A stretch of DNA of 48,326 nucleotides from UBA6987 sp045616945 (GCA_045616945.1 JAZLHR010000064.1:1-48326), one strand, 5' to 3'. Shown: positions 36,901 through 43,860, counted from the stretch's first letter. The notes: generated from the sequence alone by a model not told the origin. Numbers and translations are program-made.

Positions 36901-38075
36901 TGCATGAGCAGGACCAGGATCTCAGTAAGGACTTCTATCGCTGGGCTGTGGAGGGCACTGTCGAAGACGGCTTCACAGTGAAGAAGGAGATGGTGGCTTA
37001 CCGCGAGAATACCCTTACGGGTACCGGAAGCTACAGTGTTGTAGACGGTTCGGATCCGTTCCTGCTGGACGTCAAGGCTTCCGAAGAGGGGACCGTGCTG
37101 AAATACAGCTCGGATAATGAATCCGTGGTCCTTGTGGATCAGAGCGGCAAGGTAACGCCTGTTTCCGTAGGCAAGACTGTGATCACCGTCACGGCGGACG
37201 CGTTCGAATTGGTGCTGCCCGCTGAAATGAAGATCATTGTTGAGGTCACCGAAAAACCGCGGGATAATGTGATAAGCGGTACCAAAGAATATGTTAAAGC
37301 GGTCGGCGGGGAAACCTTCGCACTGGATGCGGCGGCCAAGGAAGCAGGCAGTGTTTTAAGCTATGAATCCAGCGATCCGGCAATTGCCGCGGTAGACCAG
37401 AACGGCAATGTGACGCCGGGCATTGGAGGGACTGCCGTGATCACCGTGAAGGCAGCGGCTTTCGGTGTGGTCCGTGAGGCAGAATTCAAGGTCAGCATCG
37501 TAGTCAAGGAACCTGTAAAGCTGGTGATCACCGGAACGAACGAATATTCCGCGATCTGTCAGGGAACACCGTTTAGACTGGATGTAACGACCGGCATTCC
37601 TGCGGCGGATCAGTATATGCATTTCGAGACAAGCGATAAGTATATTGCCGATGTGGGCGTCTGGGGCGATATCTATCCGGCGGGACGCACCGGTGAGGCG
37701 TATATCACGGTCACGGTACCGTCGTTTACCGACGGAGAGACCGTTTATGCCGCGTCGGATCCGTTCTTCGTTACGATCCGAACGTTTAAGGAAAACATCA
37801 TAAAGAGCAGTTCGCCTTCGGGAGGATACCCGGTAGGCGGCAACGATTTGGATCTTATTTATCGTTTCTCGCTTGCACCGAAGTATAAGCCGTCTGGCGT
37901 GAGCAATTATCTGCTCTTCAGTTCGTCTGACGAATCCATCGCGACCGTTGACGAGGCAGGTATTCTTAAGCCGCTCAGTGCCGGAAAAGTGACCATTACA
38001 GTAACGGCGCCGTCTTTCGAAGACTATCTCGAAGCGACGTTGGAGATTACTCTCACGATTTACGAACCGACTTAA
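30933..38075 (+). CDS. 2380-aa secreted surface protein with LamG-like and Ig-like repeats
   Basis: A signal peptide (RGFLSRAAAFLLCLAMLFGY to AFAAA) starts a very long beta-rich protein. The first 1700 residues contain repeated modules that begin like TYMLEVCSG or TYVVELCTD followed by a YVDKNG-type turn. About aa 1766-1972 look like a LamG/concanavalin-type fold (LLAMFDGIEN to IYAVRIYDRVLSEEEL). Four Big_2-like Ig domains fill aa 2023-2378 (pattern GT..Y, SSD..IA.VD..G.VTP, ITV.A). No sortase motif is present. The start at 30933 has AATGAGG 10 bases upstream; an ATG at 30917 is out of frame. It lies 63 bases after the previous gene and probably belongs to the same unit. It is a plausible adhesin or target-cell binding protein. 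The frame continues after the stop codon with linker-like sequence. Confidence 0.85.
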   Translation: MHSTRRNNTIQKRGFLSRAAAFLLCLAMLFGYFPAKAFAAAPGEKKENAGLRSEAGTTPANTYMLEVCSGINDGSHVEYFCVEYIDQRGVLRHEYVFPHGELNTAYYSKMTDYGAEVVFSDTLEADSLKRREYVEDNMFHLTLPDFKKNAGGGLEASKTETFMFSLLFEMKSLEDISFFVAQTGSHASAGTKSDWVCQGLRLYKVNKFYGRQMSGYYSAQSYWAFDGTLLAQMTYPAGQYGVQFRADGSGKSVHLKADRSSSYSLDTELKGVDTAFRNAENNPEMLIRIDFADIFNGGIEALATLFLDDGSSEGRPQQDGLVTYQNVADLRLLESMALKIYYLDQYGAERMVSLPVISSFIGWIAQKYPSLLGGGSSGNASAFSLAGVAQQGDTLIFEAILPSFKEVTAFEVYVGVKKSRAFTTNIAMQETGILENSHAEVVNPLYDELVTEGRFRILESESASILAVSVYDPLEAGVRYSATKDGSMIYCHVDGLPVYAYTAGSGDGVPVESSGVKLTGKAVERGEGSAAGMLVLPSMDSSTYVVELCTDTVAGSDTRDQLVLALRYVDKNGKEHTTSDIAVEREAEAYLGCWPCVQYTDLCLPYLQGVQKGGRMYFTVNIPNLDHFTGATISILSRQDGASPESIDDWQMSFLNIFSGSARGRRHIEFSDEMLVFGDIYTNQTVSRSIDRSKRLISYNNKVLLDSGQSKVNLTFDESGNGGSEVVDTDDYNWEEISRKMSYNETKLNFGFTNAKIAYSVNVNVASNVGELASTEEYGDAGSVNHYYFQLVFENGRSAYVLANQQMTADGFRAGETERFTIYTNRNYGSLVAIHILPDDTIEAGEVYDKLKISSIEVEELSTRAVNRTWVFDDLGWVDIGYTDNGAQSTSKGQKARMESDMISTYLTESETYRINLMIAIATGAYAEGEEFLGSLSCSLSYERMDGTVGTTAEVDVAQLMAQYAQKEGRNLDLVDGYQRIDNSYMLQSNHTSRFFFSIENAHRLLGINFRVHGDGAFTWPIKEVDVYQVAESGALYRNNSGEYQQSGKVEFLCRSTNMQRQNITASKENTSGKSLSFTGNELSLDEENMEISIKRSPEIGTDKVNILVYPAAGTSAKSAAGVSVDLYYRRWNEQYETTNMTGFAQGDTEEFAYLSGAEITGMTLLDSLTVKAPADICLDHIVVTHTRNDVMIDSYYFRFDSSITAVENGKVEPQSGVKPQRQVLTFLLDENTDHIDLNPEKSDIAVSLIYISENSVNNEVNQSVTKFLTDFGYTEIAPGDLYRMSFEESDVREIIGYSIARTGNFQASVRNAVLTCYDAAADKVIAEYYFDDQRMLIREKDNILTTDVPLTLASIDMTVGSNILDNYAVDRLAMELSYTDSEGNHLMEVDDISDYLAGDSLTAGGEGTINILIPDLVSLDYVRIKPLNEDPELIAQWSLKHIEVSQTFMGQKSLIVSEDCDGKVYEGKGYNRNLRPVSLFVQADPVAVSNQTSFESTRIDLGTGNITQFDIDFREKIAFKVIIQNGLPEYGYTVQVQKQSAQTGEWISQEKIESYVIKTGKDSFLFNPPVVYGSASYRLIFTADELPDESITVQVNCRDMSLPVYYVMDIDFSELTEETLLSAAGDDIYVAVTYLPDKDSKESELRMTQYYRLSSLLGNIRGGASLTLPEAVPAGAVLRSLVVLGYEPEEELPDEPKDPGEEPEKKASVFDVCIDRIRLCEVDLSTNQTKSKGFVTDAPFTVSEDQMLYPILPETEEPLATDAVSAQKYVSKGLLAMFDGIENYAYGLHSTDAVVWRDLTGRITAELVNTNEGDWKDNSLMLNRSLYVQFEAELAANGTIEIVCDVPILDSSAQRQALFMDIDGTNGIYRVGKSLVFKNHGSSSAAQPSIKDYNGSSVIVLFNEKTSALGYSGVLALSNKENDSAGGAQEKTWIIGGQDSNYAAEGKIYAVRIYDRVLSEEELVQNYLYDRVRFFDETLEDALYDLNLMHEQDQDLSKDFYRWAVEGTVEDGFTVKKEMVAYRENTLTGTGSYSVVDGSDPFLLDVKASEEGTVLKYSSDNESVVLVDQSGKVTPVSVGKTVITVTADAFELVLPAEMKIIVEVTEKPRDNVISGTKEYVKAVGGETFALDAAAKEAGSVLSYESSDPAIAAVDQNGNVTPGIGGTAVITVKAAAFGVVREAEFKVSIVVKEPVKLVITGTNEYSAICQGTPFRLDVTTGIPAADQYMHFETSDKYIADVGVWGDIYPAGRTGEAYITVTVPSFTDGETVYAASDPFFVTIRTFKENIIKSSSPSGGYPVGGNDLDLIYRFSLAPKYKPSGVSNYLLFSSSDESIATVDEAGILKPLSAGKVTITVTAPSFEDYLEATLEITLTIYEPT

Positions 38076-38135
38076 CCTACCGAACCTACTTCGGAGTCTG
38101 TACCGCCGGATCAAACCGGTCCGGCGGTGTCTTGA
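38076..38135 (+). other. In-frame linker-like continuation after the stop of the 2380-aa protein
   Basis: After TAA (38073-38075) the same frame stays open for 19 codons, reading PTEPTSESVPPDQTGPAVS, and ends at TGA (38133-38135). Pro/Thr/Ser/Glu-rich text of this kind is typical of wall-spanning linkers, so the TAA may be a recent nonsense change or a site of low-level readthrough. The hairpin at 38102-38128 overlaps it. Confidence 0.4.
38102..38128 (+). terminator. GC-rich hairpin after the giant surface gene
   Basis: ACCGCCGGA (38102-38110) pairs perfectly with TCCGGCGGT (38120-38128) around a 9-base loop. Only a weak GTCTTG follows, so termination efficiency is uncertain. Confidence 0.65.
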
Positions 38136-38157
38136 AACATTGCGGCCATAAAAACGG

Positions 38158-38196
38158 CTGATGCCGCCGGTTCGGCAGAGATCCCGGCGGCATCAG
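38158..38196 (+). terminator. 13-bp perfect hairpin upstream of giant protein 5
   Basis: CTGATGCCGCCGG (38158-38170) pairs perfectly with CCGGCGGCATCAG (38184-38196) around a 13-base loop, followed by TGCTATTTCTC. It lies 30 bases before the start codon at 38227. It may end the upstream transcript, or sit in the leader of giant gene 5 as an attenuator or stabiliser. Confidence 0.7.
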
Positions 38197-38226
38197 TGCT
38201 ATTTCTCATCAGAAAGAAGAAAAACC

Positions 38227-41200
38227 ATGCCTAAGACGAAACCTGAAAATGATGCCGAATTAAAAGACCTGCAGCAGGTGAATGCGAGTTTAGACAAAGA
38301 GCTGAAGAAGCTGGACAAAGCATCGGAAGCGTTGGAGAAAGAATGGAAGGCACGTCGGAAAACCGAGCCCGGTTCAAAAAAAAGGGAAGCGGCGGACCGT
38401 AAGTTTTACGATGCGCAGACGGTATTTTTCGCGCAAAAGGAGGCAATTGCGCAGAAATACAAGGCAACGCTCAAAAGTCAGTCCCCTTCGTTCTATGGGG
38501 GCCCGAAATCGGCAAGCGAAGAGGACGTTCATGAATGGGCGACCGGGAACTATATTACTCTGCGGCTGCTCTCCAGTCAGTCATTTCTGTCATTGGGGCA
38601 TAAAGACCAGGGCGGCGGGTCGGAGACCTCTGTGGACCGGGAAAACCGCGAAAGAGCTTCCGCGGCAAATAAAATGCCGGCGCTGACGGAGCTGGGCGTC
38701 CGGTATTTGTGGAATCACAAACCCGCGGGGATGTATTTAAGCGGCAAAGCCCCGACGCTGCCGGCCGGTCAGACTTATGAGCAGGCAATGGCCCGGACTC
38801 GGGCGCTTGCGCAGGAACAGTACCGCGGTTTATTCGGAGATGACGAATTCAGCTTCAAAAGCGATTCTCTGAAGAAAACCCGCGAAATATATCAGGCCGG
38901 GGAACTCAAGAAAGAGGAAGAAAGAAAAGCTGCCGAGCAAAGAAGCGCAGCGCTTTTGGATGAACTCGATAAGGAAATCGAAGAGGAAAAACAGAACCGG
39001 CGCCCTCAGAATAATGAGGAGGATCTGGACCGGCAGATAGAGGACCTGGAGAAAGAACTTCTCGATGACGAAGGGGAAATAGACGATCCGGAAACCGAGC
39101 AGATCCTGAAGGAATCAAAGGAGCAGCTGGATCAAGCGCAGAAAGAAACAGCTGAGCTGAAAAGCAAGCTCGGCGCAGCGGATCAGAAGTTTAACGAGAT
39201 GACCGGAGCAAACCGGGGTGAGAATATCCCGGATGAGGAGCTTTATGCCGAATTAGGCGAAAAAGCGCCGGAAAAGGACGGCGCCGGGCAGGTTCCGAAG
39301 GCAAAAAGAGCTGCAGATCCGAGCGAGTACGTTCGGATTGAACCGTTCGAGGATGAAGACGAAAAAGAAGACCGTGAAGACGGCGAAGAAGAGTTAAAAA
39401 AGGAAGAAATCGCTAAAGAGGTACCGCTTCCGGAAAACGATATTCCGCTTGTGGATGTGGACGCCCGCGAAAAAGAAGCGCATAAGCAGAAAGAAAAAGA
39501 GGAAGAAGAGAAGCAGGAACAGAAGGAGACCTTTTCAGAACCGAAGAAAAAAATAGAAGAGCCGGTAATAAGCGATTCGGAGAAAGCAGCGAGGGCTCTG
39601 GCTGAGGAAGAAGCCGAGCAGAGACGGAAGACGGCGCAGAAGGATGCGCAGGAGAAAGAAGAAAAGAAGAAACAGGAACAGGCCTTTATGGCACTTTTTG
39701 ACGATCCGGAGCCGAAAGAGGACAAAAAAGAAAAAAAGAACGAGGATCCCGAGCCGGAGGCAGAAAGCAAGAAAGAAGGCCGGGCCCCGAGAAAAGAACC
39801 GCAGGCGCAGAAAAAAGGGCCTGAGGAAGCTCCGAAGGAGGACCAGAAGGAAGATATCGCGCCCGAGGATGCCCCGAAGGAGGACCAGAAGGAAGATAAA
39901 GCGCCCGAGGAAGCTCCGAAGGAAGACTTGAAGGAGGACCAGAAGGAAGATAATGCGCCCGAGGAAGCTCCGAAGGAAGCCCCGAAGGAGGACCAGAAGG
40001 AAGAAAAGGAGCCCGAGGAAGCTCCGAAGGAGGACCAGAAGGAAGAAAAGGAGCCTGAGGAAGCTCCGAAGGAGGACCAGAAGGAAGAAAAGGAGCCTGA
40101 GGAAGCTCCGAAGGAGGACCAGAAGGAAGATATAGCGCCTGAGGAAGCCCCGAAGGAAGACCAGAAGGAAGATATCGCGCCCGAGGAAGCCCCGAAGGAA
40201 GCCCAGAAGGAAGAAAAAGGGCCTGAGGAAGCTCCGAAGGAAGACCTGAAGGAGGACCAGAAGGAAGATAAAGCGCCCGAGGAAGCTCCGAAGGAGGAGC
40301 AGAAGGAAGATAAAGCGCCCGAGGAAGTCGGGGATGACCCCGGAAAGGTCCCGGATGAGGCATTAAAGGAAGCAAGCTTTGAGCAGAAACCCGCGTCTAA
40401 ATCCGAGCCGTTCCCGTCCAAACGTGACTTTGTTAGGCATAAGCTCGGTCAGTATCTGGATGCACTGGTGAAAGAGGGCGAATCGATCTTCGATTCCGGG
40501 CTTTATAAGGATATGATGAGCAAGCTGCGCAAGGCTGCCCAGACGGGCAATCTTTCGGAGCTGATGAAGAGCGTCCAGAAATACGTCCGGGCGCGGGAAG
40601 GTGCGGGAAGCGCTTCCGGGAAAGAACGGCTGCAGGCGGCAAAGGCGATCCTCGGCCTGATTTCCGGTGCCCGCAGTAAAAGCAGCGAGTTCAAGAAGGC
40701 CTATAAGGAATACGTCAAAGAGGAAATGGAGGCCCGGAAGTACGACGAGGTTTCCGAAGACGATCTGGACTGGGATGACTGCAAAGACGTTTACGAGGCG
40801 CTGCATGATAAAGCTCCCGAGGCAAAGGCAGATATTCTCCAGACCGGAAAGGAAAAAGCCGACGAAAAGATCTTTGATCCGGACGATGAGAGCGTAGGCT
40901 GGGAATATAATCCGTTCAGCGAAAAATTCGAGACCTTTGACCGCAGTAAAATGACGCTCAAGGACGAGGCCGCCAAGCGTACAAAAATACAGGCAGGCGG
41001 GAAGAACCTGACGAAAGGCCAGGTCCAGGCGCTGTACAATATGGAGCGGGAAGATCCCGCGCAGTTGGAGCGCAATATGCATCTTGCGCGTTACAACTGT
41101 GCCGATAAATACCTGCGCGTCAATTCAGCAAATCTGACCGCGGAGCAGCGGACAAAGATCGAGCAGTATTGTCAGAAGGAACTGCAGCTGATTTCCAACC

Positions 41201-42480
41201 CGGTCCAAAAGGTGAAGGAGGCCGAAAAGAAAGTCGTTGTCGAAGACGCTCCGAAAGCGGAAATAGCCGAAGCCCCGAAGGAGGAGCAGCCTCGGGAGGA
41301 AAAAATCGAGGCCCCGAAGGAGGACAACGCCCCCGATGAGGGAGGTCATGATGGCGAGAAATCCAAAGGGGAAAAAGTCAATGAAGTGATAATCCCCGAA
41401 AAAGATGAGACGATCATAAATCCGGATGCCCTTGAAATCAAAGACCAGAAGGAAGAAGACAAGAAAAAAGACAAGGAAGAAGAAAAGGCAGAGGAAAAGC
41501 TGAAGGAAGGTTCTGTAAAGGAAGAAAAGAAGAAAGAAGCAGAAGCGCAGAAGGAAGAAAAAAAAGAGGAACCGGCAGAAAAGGACGAGGATCTTCAGAA
41601 AAAGGCGGCGGAAGAGATCAAGAAGAATGCACCGGCTGAAACATCCGCAAGCCGGCTGCAGAAGAAAATCAAAGAACAGCCGGAGGAACTGCAGCCGCTT
41701 CTCAATACCTTTGTGGAAAAAATGGGCGGCCCGGCATCGGTCAACGATAAAATGATCAGCAATATCCGTGCCTATTATGACCAGGCGAAATCTGCCCGCG
41801 AATCTTTGCAGGAGGATTGCCGGAATAATCCCGGAGCGAAGCTGGATGCCTCGGCAAAAGCAGCCAAGATCTACGGCTTCGAGGTGTTCCGCCGGGAGAT
41901 CGAGGAAGGCAGCGTCGGTCAGAAGGAAAAGGATAAAACGGGTTTCCTCAGCAAGCGGGAACAGACGCTTCTGAGCAGCGATAAATTCCTGGGAAGCCGG
42001 AACCGGATCGATCAAAAGATGACGGAAGGTCTTTTGATCAAGGGAGCAAAAGAGACCGGCTTTTATGAGAGAAACATTCTTGACAATGACAAGCTTAAGA
42101 CTGTGTCCGACAAAGGGCTGAAGATACTCGGAAACACCTATCATGTTATTGATCTGAAGAACGAGCAGAAGCAGGCGGAGAAAACACTTGCGGCGCAGGA
42201 GAAAAAGCTAAAGCAGTATGAAAAGTCGGTGGAGGCTCAGCGCAAGCTGCTCGAGGCGCTGAAGAAGAATCAGAAGGATCCGGCCCTCCGGCAGGGCAAG
42301 TTGATGCCGCTTAATGAAAAACAGATGAAGAAGTTCTTCAGCGATTATCAGAAGTTTGTGGATCAAAAGGCTTTGAAGGCCAAATCGAAGAAGCCGAAAA
42401 ACCTTCAGAAAGACCCTCAGAAAGACCCGAAAGAGCTGCAGAAGACTTCATCGTCCAATTCCCTCGGAGGCCTGAGTTAG
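38227..42480 (+). CDS. 1417-aa Lys/Glu-rich repetitive protein, putative T4SS cargo (giant protein 5)
   Basis: The start is placed at MPKTKPEN (38227, AGAAAGAAG upstream); an ATG at 38161 lies inside the hairpin. No signal peptide or membrane helix is present. The order is a helical N-terminal domain (aa 1-220), a long Glu/Lys-rich helix, about 170 residues of 14-residue EEAPKEDQKED-type repeats (aa 535-700), a helical domain with the shared module (LMKSVQKYVRAREGAG...ERLQAAKAIL, about aa 778-815), a second Lys/Glu low-complexity stretch (about aa 1000-1130), and a C-terminal helical domain with a possible second module (IRAYYDQAKSARESL). The C terminus is Lys-rich then Ser/Gly-rich. No enzyme motif was recognised. 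The repeats probably form an extended, flexible spacer. Cargo status is inferred. Confidence 0.8.
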   Translation: MPKTKPENDAELKDLQQVNASLDKELKKLDKASEALEKEWKARRKTEPGSKKREAADRKFYDAQTVFFAQKEAIAQKYKATLKSQSPSFYGGPKSASEEDVHEWATGNYITLRLLSSQSFLSLGHKDQGGGSETSVDRENRERASAANKMPALTELGVRYLWNHKPAGMYLSGKAPTLPAGQTYEQAMARTRALAQEQYRGLFGDDEFSFKSDSLKKTREIYQAGELKKEEERKAAEQRSAALLDELDKEIEEEKQNRRPQNNEEDLDRQIEDLEKELLDDEGEIDDPETEQILKESKEQLDQAQKETAELKSKLGAADQKFNEMTGANRGENIPDEELYAELGEKAPEKDGAGQVPKAKRAADPSEYVRIEPFEDEDEKEDREDGEEELKKEEIAKEVPLPENDIPLVDVDAREKEAHKQKEKEEEEKQEQKETFSEPKKKIEEPVISDSEKAARALAEEEAEQRRKTAQKDAQEKEEKKKQEQAFMALFDDPEPKEDKKEKKNEDPEPEAESKKEGRAPRKEPQAQKKGPEEAPKEDQKEDIAPEDAPKEDQKEDKAPEEAPKEDLKEDQKEDNAPEEAPKEAPKEDQKEEKEPEEAPKEDQKEEKEPEEAPKEDQKEEKEPEEAPKEDQKEDIAPEEAPKEDQKEDIAPEEAPKEAQKEEKGPEEAPKEDLKEDQKEDKAPEEAPKEEQKEDKAPEEVGDDPGKVPDEALKEASFEQKPASKSEPFPSKRDFVRHKLGQYLDALVKEGESIFDSGLYKDMMSKLRKAAQTGNLSELMKSVQKYVRAREGAGSASGKERLQAAKAILGLISGARSKSSEFKKAYKEYVKEEMEARKYDEVSEDDLDWDDCKDVYEALHDKAPEAKADILQTGKEKADEKIFDPDDESVGWEYNPFSEKFETFDRSKMTLKDEAAKRTKIQAGGKNLTKGQVQALYNMEREDPAQLERNMHLARYNCADKYLRVNSANLTAEQRTKIEQYCQKELQLISNPVQKVKEAEKKVVVEDAPKAEIAEAPKEEQPREEKIEAPKEDNAPDEGGHDGEKSKGEKVNEVIIPEKDETIINPDALEIKDQKEEDKKKDKEEEKAEEKLKEGSVKEEKKKEAEAQKEEKKEEPAEKDEDLQKKAAEEIKKNAPAETSASRLQKKIKEQPEELQPLLNTFVEKMGGPASVNDKMISNIRAYYDQAKSARESLQEDCRNNPGAKLDASAKAAKIYGFEVFRREIEEGSVGQKEKDKTGFLSKREQTLLSSDKFLGSRNRIDQKMTEGLLIKGAKETGFYERNILDNDKLKTVSDKGLKILGNTYHVIDLKNEQKQAEKTLAAQEKKLKQYEKSVEAQRKLLEALKKNQKDPALRQGKLMPLNEKQMKKFFSDYQKFVDQKALKAKSKKPKNLQKDPQKDPKELQKTSSSNSLGGLS
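39829..40329 (+). repeat. 42-bp minisatellite in giant gene 5
   Basis: About a dozen units of 42 bp (14 residues, EEAPKEDQKEDKAP type) follow in tandem, some with 12-24 bp insertions such as KEDLKED or PKEA. DNA identity between units is very high, so copy number is probably variable between strains. The opposite strand stays open through the repeats, which creates long false reading frames. Confidence 0.92.
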
Positions 42481-42505
42481 TAAAGCGGAAAAAATGGTTT
42501 GCAGC

Positions 42506-42537
42506 GTGGAGTGATTGAAAAATCGCTCCACTTTTCT
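42506..42537 (+). terminator. Rho-independent terminator of giant gene 5
   Basis: An 11-bp stem (GTGGAGTGATT with AATCGCTCCAC, one G-T pair) is closed by a GAAA tetraloop and followed by TTTTCT. It marks the right end of the secretion-related region. Confidence 0.9.
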
Positions 42538-42770
42538 GCGGACAAGGGCATTTCTGCAGTACGTGTTATCAGAAAAAATGGGATTATTATCTTCAAAGGC
42601 TGCAGTGCCGTCCGTCGGTCGCTTGAAGAGAGCTCGGAAACATGGGAAATGGAAGGAATGGTACCGTCAATAAAGCGAAAGCCGGCTTTTGGGCTATAAA
42701 AAGGAAGACCTAGCCATACAGGCGGGCTTTCTTAGCTCCGAAAAGATTGATAAAGAAAAGAGGTTTGTTT
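42538..42770 (+). other. Intergenic region before the transporter gene
   Basis: This stretch holds no supported gene; a 66-codon frame from 42499 runs through the terminator and lacks a ribosome site. I looked for a riboswitch, because transporters of this family are often riboswitch-controlled, and recognised none. AAAAGAGG at 42757-42763 is the ribosome site of the transporter. Confidence 0.4.
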
Positions 42771-43685
42771 ATGGATCTGTCCCTGTATTCGACTTCATTT
42801 CTTCTGACAGTGTCTCTGCTTGGCTGCATCTCCAACTGGATGATGAATACAGTCTATGCCAAAAGAAAACTGCGCACCAAATCGGATGTTTACCTCGTCA
42901 CCATGGTCTCCACCTTCGTCACGACGGTGATGATGCTTTTCCTTTGGGTGACGGACCCGCAGGGGTCGGTATTTACTTTGCAGGTCGGGCTTGGTTTTGG
43001 GATCGCCGCTGTGTCATCCACCCTGTTTTCAAATCTTGCTATCACAGAGGGGCCGATCTCCCTGACACGGATATTGCTGAATCTTTCCACTTTGATCACG
43101 GCACTGTCGGGATGGATCTTCTGGGACGAAAGTTTCAGCGTCCTGATGGCAGTCGGCCTCCTTCTCCTGGTTGTCAGTTTTGTTCTCTGTGTCGGAAAAG
43201 ATCGGGAGAGCGGAAAAAAGGGGAGCGGCAAATGGCTTCTTTATCTGTGCCTTTCCATCTTTTCTTCGGCGGGAATCGGTCTGCTCCAAAAGGTCCATCA
43301 GATGTCCGCCCACGCAGATGAGCTGTACTATTTGCTCTTTATTTCCTTTGTGATCGCCAGCGCTTTTTCGGCGGTGATGTACTTGCTGAGCCGCGGGAAA
43401 AAAGAAGAACGGGCAGCACTCCCCGGGATCCCGATTTCATTTTTCGCAGCGGCCTGCCTGATCTGCGGGATCGGAAACGGTCTGAATTTCGTGCTGAATA
43501 CGTATCTCTGCGGGGTAATGAGATCGGCGGTGTTTTTCCCGATCGTGAACGGAATCCCCCTGCTGGCGATTTTGGTTTTATCATTCCTCTTTTTCAGGGA
43601 AAAACTGGAAAAAAGGCAATTGGTCGGCTTTATCGTCGGGAGCGCTGCCATGGTATGCCTTTTCGCGGCCAATATGATATCGTAG
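42771..43685 (+). CDS. DMT (EamA-like) family transporter
   Basis: The protein has 304 aa when started at ATG 42771 (AAAAGAGG 7 bases upstream; a TTG start 24 bases earlier is less likely). About ten hydrophobic helices in two halves are seen, and the end FFPIVNGIPLLAILVLSFLF-FREKLEKRQLVGF is typical of the last two helices of drug/metabolite transporters. It should move a small metabolite across the cytoplasmic membrane. The substrate cannot be told from sequence. It is separated by a terminator from giant gene 5 and by 250 bases from argC, so it is probably its own unit. Confidence 0.85.
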   Translation: MDLSLYSTSFLLTVSLLGCISNWMMNTVYAKRKLRTKSDVYLVTMVSTFVTTVMMLFLWVTDPQGSVFTLQVGLGFGIAAVSSTLFSNLAITEGPISLTRILLNLSTLITALSGWIFWDESFSVLMAVGLLLLVVSFVLCVGKDRESGKKGSGKWLLYLCLSIFSSAGIGLLQKVHQMSAHADELYYLLFISFVIASAFSAVMYLLSRGKKEERAALPGIPISFFAAACLICGIGNGLNFVLNTYLCGVMRSAVFFPIVNGIPLLAILVLSFLFFREKLEKRQLVGFIVGSAAMVCLFAANMIS

Positions 43686-43770
43686 CAGAAGCTGCCGGCC
43701 GGGCGCGGTTTTCCGGGCTGCATCCGTATATGATATAGCGGTCATCGCGCGGATCAGAGTGCTGCTCAGG

Positions 43771-43791
43771 GGACATCCGGCTCTGTCCTTT
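43771..43791 (+). terminator. Weak hairpin downstream of the transporter
   Basis: GGACA (43771-43775) pairs with TGTCC (43784-43788), extendable with two G-T pairs, and is followed by TTTC. It is the only terminator-like structure seen before argC. Confidence 0.35.
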
Positions 43792-43807
43792 CGGGGTATT
43801 TATGCGG

Positions 43808-43860
43808 CCGGACAGCGAAAAATGAATAAAGAATCTTTGTTCTGCATAAATAAAATATAA
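43808..43860 (+). promoter_or_regulatory. Possible ArgR operator (ARG boxes) upstream of argC
   Basis: AATGAATAAAGAATCTTT (from about 43821) matches 15 of 18 positions of the WNTGAATWWWWATTCANW ArgR consensus as I recall it. A second weaker TGCATAAATAAAATA element follows within 30 bases. ArgR boxes commonly occur as such pairs near argC promoters and repress when arginine is high. The region is AT-rich, so chance similarity is possible. Confidence 0.4.

Noticed and set aside
39243..40421. Long minus-strand frame rich in Ser/Gly/Phe opposite giant gene 5
   Set aside because: It is the complement of the 42-bp repeats; codon bias of the repeat keeps the opposite frame open. It has no ribosome site, and the plus-strand protein is clearly real.
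42538..42770. Riboswitch upstream of the DMT transporter
   Set aside because: No known aptamer signature could be recognised in the sequence.
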